From Methylotenera_A sp031399315 (GTDB taxonomy: Bacteria; Pseudomonadota; Gammaproteobacteria; Burkholderiales; Methylophilaceae), in NCBI GenBank assembly GCA_031399315.1, contig JANNOS010000070.1:1-21169 (forward strand): a stretch of 21,169 bases of DNA. Reading direction: 5' to 3'. The stretch's first letter is position 1; every line of letters starts with the position of its first letter. The position numbers were made by a program, and so were the translations under genes. Under the pieces are notes generated by a model that had not been told where the DNA came from, did not search any database, and saw only the letters and a program-made list of their open reading frames with translations. Positions 14,874 through 21,169 of this stretch are shown one piece after another.

Positions 14874-15863
14874 GTGCGCAAAAATAGTCGCCTTCCTAAT
14901 CTGCATAATCTTGGCATTCACTTACGAATTTTGCTAATTGTGAACCTATTAGCCGTGATGGCAGCTATTTTACTCAGCAAGCAATTAGGCGAGTTTTTCA
15001 CGTTACTGGCACAAATTTCAGCACTTGTTCAGCCCATCATATTGCTCAGCATGCTAGGGCTGTATGCACTTTACCCTGTTTTAAATAAACTTAAGTATTG
15101 GCAAGGTGCACTCGTCATTGTGTTACTAGAAATAACCTTTACCTACCTTGTTTTTATTTTTATATATCATTATTTCGCTTTTGATACTATTCCCGAAATT
15201 GGCCGCGCTTGTTTACTCAGCGCCATCGTCACTGGTATTGTACTGTATTATTTTTACCTACAAGAACGCGCATATTCCCCCGCTATTGCTGAGGCGCGTC
15301 TGCAAGCTTTACAAGCACGCATACGCCCACATTTTTTGTTTAACAGCATCAACGCTGTACTTTCACTTATTCGTAGCCAGCCCAAACGTGCTGAGACTGC
15401 GCTTGAAGACATGGCAGATTTATTTCGTGTTTTAATGAGCGAAAATCGCGATTTAGTGCCTCTCGCGCAAGAAATTGGCTTATGCCACCAATATTTAGAT
15501 TTAGAAAAATTGCGTCTAGAAGAGCGCCTAAAAATTACTTGGCAAATTGATGACATGCCATCTGATGCCATGATTCCACCGCTTATTATGCAGCCGCTAT
15601 TAGAAAATGCGGTCTATCACGGCATTGAGCCCATGCCTGAAGGTGGCGAAATTATTGTTAAGATTTACACCAAACTAAAAGAACTTAACATTGTGATTAA
15701 TAACCCCTATGCCCCACAAAATGACCGCCATAATGGCAATAAAATGGCGCTTAAAAACATAGAAGAACGCTTAAAATTACATTTTGATTTAGAAAGCTCA
15801 CTTAAAACGAGCACTAAAAATAGTCGTTACGAAGTACATATTCGGATACCAGAAAAAATTTAA
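14874..15863 (+). CDS. LytS/AlgZ-type sensor histidine kinase
   Basis: 329 aa inner-membrane kinase with four N-terminal membrane helices (about 17-35, 45-66, 74-98, 104-124) and no large periplasmic sensor. It has a HisKA_7TM/LytS-type kinase domain (PF06580-like). The H-box RPHFLFNSIN carries phospho-acceptor His153, and the N-box PLLENAVYHG contains Asn245. The G-box at the end is degenerate (GNKMALKNIEERL), as in AlgZ/FimS relatives. It probably autophosphorylates and passes phosphate to the LytTR regulator starting 12 bp downstream. The start is GTG with no clear SD; the region before it is very AT-rich. The order argH-algZ-algR-hemC-hemD resembles that around Pseudomonas algZR, which supports the assignment. 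Confidence 0.85.
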   Translation: MRKNSRLPNLHNLGIHLRILLIVNLLAVMAAILLSKQLGEFFTLLAQISALVQPIILLSMLGLYALYPVLNKLKYWQGALVIVLLEITFTYLVFIFIYHYFAFDTIPEIGRACLLSAIVTGIVLYYFYLQERAYSPAIAEARLQALQARIRPHFLFNSINAVLSLIRSQPKRAETALEDMADLFRVLMSENRDLVPLAQEIGLCHQYLDLEKLRLEERLKITWQIDDMPSDAMIPPLIMQPLLENAVYHGIEPMPEGGEIIVKIYTKLKELNIVINNPYAPQNDRHNGNKMALKNIEERLKLHFDLESSLKTSTKNSRYEVHIRIPEKI

Positions 15864-15875
15864 ATTCTATAAAAC

Positions 15876-16610
15876 ATGTCACAAACCCTTAAAATTTTAA
15901 TTGCCGACGATGAAACCCCTGCGCGAAATCGCATGCGTGATTTATTGGGCGATATTGAACACGTAACTGTGGTAGCTGAAGCAAAAAATGGTAAAGAAGC
16001 GATTGATTTAGCACAAACAACCATGCCAGATGTCATGTTGTTAGATATTCGTATGCCAGTGATGGATGGCATTGAGGCTGCCCAACATGCGCAGAAGCTA
16101 GAACCCAAACCGTATATTATTTTCACCACCGCTTTTGATGCTTACGCCATTAAAGCGTTTGATTTAAACGCGATTGATTATTTGCTTAAGCCAATTCGAC
16201 TAGAACGCTTGCAAATCGCGATTAATAAAGCCCATGCACTAAAACCACTGCCTTTAGATGCGCTAAAACCATTGCAAAAAATGCGTAGCCACTTGAGCAT
16301 CCACGAACGTGGGCGTGTATTGCTGGTTTCAATTGAAACGATTATTTATTTACGTGCCGAGTTAAAATACATCACGGTTAGAACTGCTGAGCGTGAATAT
16401 TTGGTAGAAGAATCGCTCACCAGTTTAGAAACTGAATTTGGTGAGCGATTTATACGCCTGCATCGCAACTGCTTAGTTGCGCCGCAGTTTATCGCGGGCT
16501 ACGAAAAACGTACTATTGATGAGGAAAGCCTTTGGGTTGCCATGTTCAAAGAAATTCCAGAAACCGTTGCAATCAGCAGGCGCCAGCAATATCTAGTAAA
16601 GCAAACTTAA
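15876..16610 (+). CDS. AlgR-like LytTR response regulator
   Basis: 244 aa cytoplasmic transcription regulator. The receiver domain (residues ~6-125) has acidic pair Asp11/Asp12, phospho-acceptor Asp57 in LLDIRMP, and the conserved Lys in LLKPI. The LytTR DNA-binding domain (~140-240) contains LSIHERGRVLLVSIETIIYL and RLHRNCLVAP. It is the expected partner of the sensor kinase 12 bp upstream, probably coupled, as its ATG lacks an SD. AlgR homologues control type IV pili, biofilm or exopolysaccharide genes; the targets here cannot be seen from the window. Confidence 0.9.
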   Translation: MSQTLKILIADDETPARNRMRDLLGDIEHVTVVAEAKNGKEAIDLAQTTMPDVMLLDIRMPVMDGIEAAQHAQKLEPKPYIIFTTAFDAYAIKAFDLNAIDYLLKPIRLERLQIAINKAHALKPLPLDALKPLQKMRSHLSIHERGRVLLVSIETIIYLRAELKYITVRTAEREYLVEESLTSLETEFGERFIRLHRNCLVAPQFIAGYEKRTIDEESLWVAMFKEIPETVAISRRQQYLVKQT

Positions 16611-16636
16611 ATCAGTGCGCTCTTAAAAACGACTGG

Positions 16637-16656
16637 ATTCCCGCCTACGCGGGAAT
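16637..16656. repeat. REP-like palindrome between the convergent algR-like and mscS-TM genes
   Basis: ATTCCCGC and GCGGGAAT (8-bp stem, loop CTAC) are followed by GACG, the hallmark of a widespread proteobacterial REP-like element. It lies in the 74-bp gap between two convergent genes and may act as a bidirectional terminator or mRNA 3' protector. It has the same 8+4+8 layout as the two hairpins between hemC and hemD. Confidence 0.7.
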
Positions 16657-16684
16657 GACGAAACTGCCTAAAATGTAAAAATAT

Positions 16685-17359
16685 TTATTTGTTTTTGTTT
16701 CTTTCAAAGTCTTCAATCATTCTGGCTGCCCAATCTTTTCCACCCAAACCAAAGGCAATTGCTAACGCTAAGAAAAACGCGCCAAACACAATCACAAAGA
16801 GTGAATAAATAAGCTGCATACCGATGCCAAGTTGCTCTAAGGCGACAAACACCGAGAAAATTTGTATGCCGTATTCAGCCGACGTACTGACTGTTAAAGC
16901 ATGTGGAAACTTGATGCTGTAAAGCCAGGCAAATACTAGGCGATTTACAAAACGCGCTAATAAAGTACCAAAAATCACCACTACAATTGCAACAATAATA
17001 CGCGGCAAGTAGCTTGCCAATTGGTGCAACAAATCTGCAACCTCACTCAAGCCAAGTGCATTTGCACCGGTAATCACAAACAGTAAAATCACTAACCAAT
17101 ATACTACTTGGCTAATAATACCGCTCAAGGTGATATTGTAGTTTCCGCTATTCATAAAGGTTTCTAAGCCTGATTTTTGGGCGAATTTATCAAATTGAGT
17201 AAAGTTTAAAAGGCGTTTTAAAGCTGACCTAGCTAATTTGGCAACCAGCCAACCAACAAATAAAATTACAATCACTGCTAATAATTTAGGTACGAAATTG
17301 ACTAGTTGTAACCAAAACTGATTGAGTGAAGCCATAAAAATATCGATTTGATATTGCAT
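16685..17359 (-). CDS. MscS-type conserved TM-helix membrane protein
   Basis: 224 aa inner-membrane protein with membrane helices at about 22-43, 82-102, 119-138 and 181-206. It ends IAFGLGGKDWAARMIEDF, the typical closing phrase of the MscS-related TM-helix family (PF05552-like). It has no MscS beta domain, so it is a minimal, CmpX-like relative and not a full mechanosensitive channel. A role in osmotic or envelope-stress response is an inference from the family. The ATG is supported by a strong SD (AAAGGAG, 6 nt upstream). It is oriented against the surrounding + strand genes and stands alone between the AlgR-like gene and hemC. Confidence 0.8.
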   Translation of the reverse strand: MQYQIDIFMASLNQFWLQLVNFVPKLLAVIVILFVGWLVAKLARSALKRLLNFTQFDKFAQKSGLETFMNSGNYNITLSGIISQVVYWLVILLFVITGANALGLSEVADLLHQLASYLPRIIVAIVVVIFGTLLARFVNRLVFAWLYSIKFPHALTVSTSAEYGIQIFSVFVALEQLGIGMQLIYSLFVIVFGAFFLALAIAFGLGGKDWAARMIEDFERNKNK

Positions 17360-17377
17360 AAAATTCTCCTTTAAAGC

Positions 17378-17402
17378 TGAGTTAAAACAGCGTGTTAACT
17401 CA
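17378..17402. repeat. 8-bp inverted repeat in the 5' leader of the mscS-TM gene
   Basis: TGAGTTAA (17378-17385) and TTAACTCA (17395-17402) are perfect arms around a 9-nt loop, starting 19 bp upstream of the start codon and just beyond its SD. It could be an operator site or a leader hairpin that modulates translation. Confidence 0.4.
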
Positions 17403-17420
17403 AAAATTCATTATTTTTTA

Positions 17421-17450
17421 ATTATGTTTAAAGCCACCCTTAGCTGTAAG
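17421..17450 (-). promoter_or_regulatory. Candidate promoter of the mscS-TM gene
   Basis: On the minus strand: CTTACA (17450-17445), an 18-bp spacer, then CATAAT (17426-17421). Four and five of six matches to the sigma70 boxes. The inverted repeat at 17378-17402 would lie in the transcript leader. Confidence 0.3.
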
Positions 17451-17515
17451 CTTAACTTAAATAAGTGCTATTTTGCTAACAGTTTGTAAACTTAAAGGCG
17501 TGTTAAAATCTAAAA

Positions 17516-18469
17516 ATGCAAAATCTACCAAAAAAACTCGCTCCAACTAAATTAGTCATCGCCTCACGCGAAAGCGCGCTTGCAATGTGGCAAGCCAAGC
17601 ATATTCAAGCAAGGTTACAGGCGTTATACCCAAACTGTGACGTGCAAATTTTAGGTATGACCACCACGGGCGATCAAATTTTAGATTCACCGCTAGCGCG
17701 CATTGGCGGTAAAGGCTTATTTGTAAAAGAGCTGGAAACTGCGTTGGCTGATGGTAGCGCAGATTTGGCCGTGCATAGCATGAAAGATGTACCGATGAAC
17801 CTGCCTGATGGCTTTACCATGGCCGCCACGGGCGAACGTGAAGACGCGCGCGATGCGTTTGTGTCCAACAATTTTACCAATTTGCAAAGCTTGCCGCACG
17901 GCAGCATTGTCGGCACTTCTAGCTTACGCCGCCAAAGCCAATTGCAACATCGTTTTCCACATTTAAAAATTGAATCGCTGCGCGGTAACGTGCAAACGCG
18001 CTTGCGCAAACTGGATGAAGATCAATATGCAGCCATTATTTTAGCAGCGGCTGGCTTAATTCGGCTGGGCTTGGGTGAGCGTATTCGCGATTTTATTTCG
18101 CCAACCGATAGTATCCCAGCCGTTGGGCAAGGCGCACTGGGCATTGAAATCAACGCAAATCGCACCGATTTAATTGAAATTCTCGCACCATTAAATCATA
18201 TCGATACACAGCTTTGCGTAGAGGCTGAGCGTGGTTTTAGCCGTGCTTTAGCGGGCAGTTGCACCGTGCCACTAGGCGCTTATGCGCTGCGCGATGGCGA
18301 CAATATTAATATGACCGGCTTTGTGGCCAGTGTAGATGGCACGCAAATGCTACAAGAAAATATAACAGGCCTAGCAGCCAATGCAGAAGCGGTTGGTAGA
18401 GCACTCGCTGCAAAGCTGGTGGCGCGTGGTGCCGATAAAATCTTAGCTGCATTAGATCATGCTAAATAA
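17516..18469 (+). CDS. hemC: Hydroxymethylbilane synthase (porphobilinogen deaminase)
   Basis: Joins four porphobilinogens into hydroxymethylbilane in heme synthesis, in the cytosol. The family motifs RESALAMWQAKHI, TTTGDQI, GKGLFVKELE, AVHSMKDVP, GTSSLRRQSQL, RGNVQTRLRKLD and AVGQGALGIE are complete. The dipyrromethane cofactor attaches to Cys249 in AGSCTVPLG. The length (317 aa) is normal. The ATG at 17516 has no close SD. hemD follows after a 130-bp gap with two REP-like hairpins, wider than the usual near-overlap of hemC and hemD. Confidence 0.97.
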   Translation: MQNLPKKLAPTKLVIASRESALAMWQAKHIQARLQALYPNCDVQILGMTTTGDQILDSPLARIGGKGLFVKELETALADGSADLAVHSMKDVPMNLPDGFTMAATGEREDARDAFVSNNFTNLQSLPHGSIVGTSSLRRQSQLQHRFPHLKIESLRGNVQTRLRKLDEDQYAAIILAAAGLIRLGLGERIRDFISPTDSIPAVGQGALGIEINANRTDLIEILAPLNHIDTQLCVEAERGFSRALAGSCTVPLGAYALRDGDNINMTGFVASVDGTQMLQENITGLAANAEAVGRALAAKLVARGADKILAALDHAK

Positions 18470-18479
18470 CATTATTGCC

Positions 18480-18499
18480 ATACTGGCGAAGGCCAGTAT
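18480..18499 (-). repeat. REP-like hairpin, inverted copy, between hemC and hemD
   Basis: ATACTGGC and GCCAGTAT, an 8-bp stem around GAAG, read on the minus strand as ATACTGGC-CTTC-GCCAGTAT. It is the mirror-orientation partner of the element at 18564-18583, and starts 11 bp after the hemC stop. Confidence 0.65.
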
Positions 18500-18563
18500 C
18501 CAGATAAGACGAAATTTCAAACTGTGACTATATGTAACCAAGCTATGCAAGTAAGCTGCCTAG

Positions 18564-18583
18564 ATTCTGGCCTTCGCCAGAAT
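18564..18583 (+). repeat. REP-like hairpin, direct copy, between hemC and hemD
   Basis: ATTCTGGC-CTTC-GCCAGAAT (8-bp stem, 4-nt loop) followed by GACG. Together with the inverted copy at 18480-18499 it forms a head-to-head pair like a bacterial interspersed mosaic element. It overlaps an ATG (18582) that could be mistaken for the hemD start. Confidence 0.65.
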
Positions 18584-18599
18584 GACGAGTTGGGGAAAA

Positions 18600-19364
18600 A
18601 TGGCTAAACCATCACTTACAGGCATTGGCGTTGCGATTACACGACCTGTAGACCAAGCTAAAAAACTAGCTGCGCTGATTACCGAAGCAGGTGGCACGCC
18701 GATTTTATTCCCGCTTATAGAAATTACATCACTTATTGATTACAGCCAGTTTGAAGCGGTAATTAGCGAGATTAGCAACTACGATTGGGCGATTTTTATT
18801 AGCAGCAACGCCGTGCAAAACGGTATGCCACGACTCCTTAAACAAACCGCAAAACAAGACATTCCACCAACCTTAAAATTTGCTGCCATCGGCCCAGTCA
18901 CAGCAAGCGAGTTACAAGGTTTTGGGGTGACAAACGTACTCGTTCCTAACGACCGTTTTGATAGTGAATCCTTACTCGCATTGCCCGAAATGCAAGATGT
19001 AAGCAACAAAAAAGTCATGATTTTTCGCGGGATTGGAGGGCGCGAAATTTTGGCGGAAACCCTTAAAAAACGCGGTGCACAAGTCACTTTTGCCGAATGC
19101 TACCAACGTATTAACCCACAAATCGATTGCAATTTACTCACGCAACTTTATACAGAAAAAAAACTGCATGGTATCGTCGTTACCAGCAGCGAAGCCATGC
19201 GCCATTTGCTAGATTTGGCGCGTGATACAGACTGGTTAAAACATGTGACTTTATTTGTGAACCATGCAAGAATTGCTGAATTACCACTGCAATTAGGTTT
19301 AAAAGTACGAGTTGCAGAAACACTGGGGGATGAAGCGTTGTTAAATAAACTGATTTTGATTTGA
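18600..19364 (+). CDS. hemD: Uroporphyrinogen-III synthase
   Basis: Cyclises hydroxymethylbilane to uroporphyrinogen III with inversion of ring D. The family is highly divergent, but the opening VAITRPVDQAKKLAALI, the segment AIFISSNAVQNG, the RGIGGREILAETL block and VVTSSEAMRHLLDL are typical, and the position after hemC supports it. About 254 aa. An ATG at 18582 is in frame but lies inside the REP-like hairpin; the ATG at 18600 has GGGGA just upstream and is preferred, giving MAKPSLTGIGVAITRP. No hemX-type gene follows, unlike many relatives. Confidence 0.9.
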   Translation: MAKPSLTGIGVAITRPVDQAKKLAALITEAGGTPILFPLIEITSLIDYSQFEAVISEISNYDWAIFISSNAVQNGMPRLLKQTAKQDIPPTLKFAAIGPVTASELQGFGVTNVLVPNDRFDSESLLALPEMQDVSNKKVMIFRGIGGREILAETLKKRGAQVTFAECYQRINPQIDCNLLTQLYTEKKLHGIVVTSSEAMRHLLDLARDTDWLKHVTLFVNHARIAELPLQLGLKVRVAETLGDEALLNKLILI

Positions 19365-19381
19365 ACAAGGTTTAATAGAAT

Positions 19382-20143
19382 ATGAAGCTTCGCTTTTCCT
19401 GCATGCAATGCTTTCATGAACAAGGCCATCCATCCGATGAATTAATGACCATGGAAATGCGCGATGATGGCCTTTACTCATTGGTCTGCATAAAAGGACA
19501 TACAACAGTTACTGTTATTCAACAACAAAAATTTGAAATTCTTTTTGATATCGGAGCAATGGCTTTATTAGATGGTTATCCTCGTGAAGCAATTACTAGC
19601 ATGGCTGCAGCCTTAGAGAGATTTTATGAATTCTATGTTCGGGTAATTTGTATTAAGCATGAAATAGATCAAACCCTATTGAATAAATCTTGGAAGCTCG
19701 TTGAGAATCAATCGGAACGGCAATTTGGTGCTTACATTTTTACATCGCTTCTTGAAGATAAGAAGGTTTGCCCCGTAACCATTGAAGACGAAAAGCCAAC
19801 TCTGCCTAGTATATCCAAGGAAAATATACGGGCATGGAAATCTTTTCGAAACGCTGTTGTACATAAATGCTACATACCTTCGACCATCGAAGCACAAGCC
19901 TACGGTAATATCGTTTTCCAGCACATCAATCAATTACTTCAAATACTAAAAACAACTTGTGCCGAGCAGCTCCAAAAAGCAACGTTCTTACATATAGCAA
20001 ATACAGTCGATGGTCAACAGCCCGTTTCTACCCAGTCGATTCCAACTTTAATAAGCTTAACACACTCAAGGTTACCAACCTTGTCTCTTGAAGATGCTAT
20101 GAAAGAATTAGAAACATATCGAAAATATTTACATCACAATTAA
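19382..20143 (+). CDS. Zinc-ribbon-like / HEPN-motif protein of unknown function
   Basis: 253 aa, not assigned to a family by me. The N terminus has CMQC (Cys7, Cys10) and CIKGH (Cys36, His40), spaced like a small zinc ribbon. The middle is helical (about 48-200). Residues 150-162 read RAWKSFRNAVVHK, giving Arg156-Asn157-...-His161: the Rx4H motif, with polar residue after Arg, that marks HEPN ribonuclease-type domains. HEPN proteins are often toxins or defence effectors that cut RNA, but some are inactive or serve other roles. The ATG lies 17 bp after hemD, with AAGG about 13 nt upstream. No antitoxin-like partner is next to it. The gene occupies the place where hemX often lies. Confidence 0.55.
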   Translation: MKLRFSCMQCFHEQGHPSDELMTMEMRDDGLYSLVCIKGHTTVTVIQQQKFEILFDIGAMALLDGYPREAITSMAAALERFYEFYVRVICIKHEIDQTLLNKSWKLVENQSERQFGAYIFTSLLEDKKVCPVTIEDEKPTLPSISKENIRAWKSFRNAVVHKCYIPSTIEAQAYGNIVFQHINQLLQILKTTCAEQLQKATFLHIANTVDGQQPVSTQSIPTLISLTHSRLPTLSLEDAMKELETYRKYLHHN

Positions 20144-20170
20144 AAAACTCGCAGAGTGAAAAACAAGACA

Positions 20171-21169
20171 CTAGACTGTTGCTGGTTTCGATGCTGGACT
20201 CGCAAACGTAAACGCATCGCTAAAAAACTCATCTAGCAGCAAGCCTTGTTGCACAAAGCTTGTATGCGCAACTTCACACATACCGGGCGCGCCGCACACA
20301 TAGGCTTGATAGCCGCTTAAATCCTTGTAATCAGCTAACACAGCTTCATGAACCAAGCCAGTTCTGCCTTGCCATATATCCCCTTGCGGCTCTGAAATGA
20401 CAGGAATGTAAGTTAAATGCAGGGTGAATTCTGCCCATTTTTCGCACAGCTCGTGCATGTATAAATCTTCTGCCACGCGCGCACCGCGATACAAAATAAT
20501 GTCGCGCTTAATATTGTTATGCAGCATGTGCTCAATAATGCCTTTAACGGGCGCAAAGCCAGTGCCGCCTGCTACAAAAATAATCGGTTTGTTTGAATCT
20601 TCACGCAGAAAGAAGTTACCAAATGGTGCTTCTAGCCGCAATATAGCTTTTTCTTGCATTTCATTCGCCACATAGGCGCTGAACACACCACCCGGGATTA
20701 CGCGAATATGCAGTTGTAAAAACTCCGCATCGTGCGGCGCATTGGCGATAGAAAAGGCGCGGCGTTTACCATCTTTTAAAATAAACTCAATATACTGACC
20801 AGCTAAAAATTGTAAGCGCTCACTCGCTGGCAATTGTAGGTGTAGCGCGATAACATCGTGCGATAGCTGTTCTTTTTTAGCCACACGTGCGGGCAAAATA
20901 CGCGGTTTAATACCTGCCAAACCACCTACTTCGCGGCATTCTATCGTTAAGTCCTCAAGCGCCATAGCGCAGCATAACAAGGCATTGCCAGCGGCTAGTT
21001 CAGCATCGGTCATCGCGCTACTTTGGTAATCGTTATGCATGACTTTGCCCGAAATAAGTTTGGCTTTGCAACTGCCACACGCGCCGTTACGGCAACCGTA
21101 TGGTAAGTTAATGCCTGCATCTATGGCGGCCTCTAACACGGTTTGGCTGGGGCGCACCTCAAACGTGTG
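20171..21169 (-). CDS. 2Fe-2S ferredoxin / FAD-NAD(P)H reductase (glucoseen reductase-type), 5' end outside window
   Basis: The reading frame is open to the window edge, where it reads HTFEVRPSQTVLEA, so the GTG at 21157 is internal and the true start lies beyond. The N-terminal plant-type ferredoxin domain has CRNGACGSC with a fourth Cys in LLCCAM. The FAD-binding domain shows RAFSIAN, and the NAD(P)-binding domain GGTGFAPVKGI and YVCGAPGMCE. The layout matches proteins annotated CDP-6-deoxy-delta-3,4-glucoseen reductase, or the oxygenase-reductase family, which pass electrons from NAD(P)H through FAD to 2Fe-2S. The exact partner is unknown. It converges with the HEPN-motif gene with 27 bp between stops. 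Confidence 0.88.
   Translation of the reverse strand, partial: HTFEVRPSQTVLEAAIDAGINLPYGCRNGACGSCKAKLISGKVMHNDYQSSAMTDAELAAGNALLCCAMALEDLTIECREVGGLAGIKPRILPARVAKKEQLSHDVIALHLQLPASERLQFLAGQYIEFILKDGKRRAFSIANAPHDAEFLQLHIRVIPGGVFSAYVANEMQEKAILRLEAPFGNFFLREDSNKPIIFVAGGTGFAPVKGIIEHMLHNNIKRDIILYRGARVAEDLYMHELCEKWAEFTLHLTYIPVISEPQGDIWQGRTGLVHEAVLADYKDLSGYQAYVCGAPGMCEVAHTSFVQQGLLLDEFFSDAFTFASPASKPATV

Noticed and set aside
18582..18584. First in-frame ATG as the hemD start
   Set aside because: It lies inside the REP-like hairpin; the ATG at 18600 has a purine-rich GGGGA before it and gives a normal HemD N terminus.
21155..21157. GTG as the start of the ferredoxin reductase
   Set aside because: The upstream residues (HTFEV) continue the ferredoxin domain to the window edge, so the gene is cut and its start is outside.
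1..21169. CRISPR array, tRNA, rRNA, IS element, integrase or phage genes
   Set aside because: I looked for regular repeat-spacer units, tRNA-like cloverleaf arms and transposase or integrase motifs and saw none.

Overview
The window looks like a piece of a moderately AT-rich betaproteobacterial chromosome, most plausibly from a Methylophilaceae-like (Methylotenera-type) organism. The evidence is the set of housekeeping genes (rph-rdgB-hemW, argH, an AlgZ/AlgR-type two-component pair, hemC-hemD, and a glucoseen-reductase-type ferredoxin reductase) and the flavour of their sequences. I could not run a database search, so the taxon is an inference.

Layout. Positions 2-1080 hold the tail of a probable Ser/Thr protein kinase gene followed by a PP2C-type protein phosphatase gene (+ strand). 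Positions 1218-7993 hold four consecutive minus-strand genes, read from 7993 down to 1218, each encoding a protein with an N-terminal signal peptide. They are a 1034-aa LamG + PAN-like + MACPF pore-forming protein, a 251-aa LamG-only protein, a 575-aa coiled-coil protein with a eukaryotic-type kinase-like domain, and a ~326-aa ricin-type beta-trefoil fused to an MliC-type lysozyme inhibitor domain. A 482-bp gene-free region (7994-8475) separates this block from the + strand run rph, rdgB, a 74-aa conserved-looking small gene, an AT-rich membrane protein gene, and hemW. hemW converges with the minus-strand argH then FimV-like pair (14739 to 11919). From 14874 on the + strand lies an AlgZ-like sensor kinase and AlgR-like LytTR regulator. 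A minus-strand MscS-TM-helix protein follows, then hemC and hemD separated by a pair of REP-like hairpins, and a 253-aa gene with a zinc-ribbon-like N terminus and a HEPN-type Rx4H motif. The window ends inside a minus-strand 2Fe-2S ferredoxin/FAD/NAD reductase gene.

How it works together. Most genes are core metabolism: tRNA 3' maturation (Rph), nucleotide pool cleaning (RdgB), heme synthesis and insertion (HemC, HemD, HemW), arginine synthesis (ArgH) and cell-surface or motility control (AlgZ/AlgR-like, FimV-like). The exception is the 1.2-8.0 kb block. All four products are predicted to leave the cytoplasm. They combine a pore-former, glycan-binding folds, a protein-kinase fold and a c-type-lysozyme inhibitor fold, which I read as a candidate secreted toxin or anti-predator/host-interaction system. 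To my knowledge this combination is not a named system. It sits between a Ser/Thr kinase-phosphatase pair and rph, a place that looks like an insertion point in otherwise conserved gene order.
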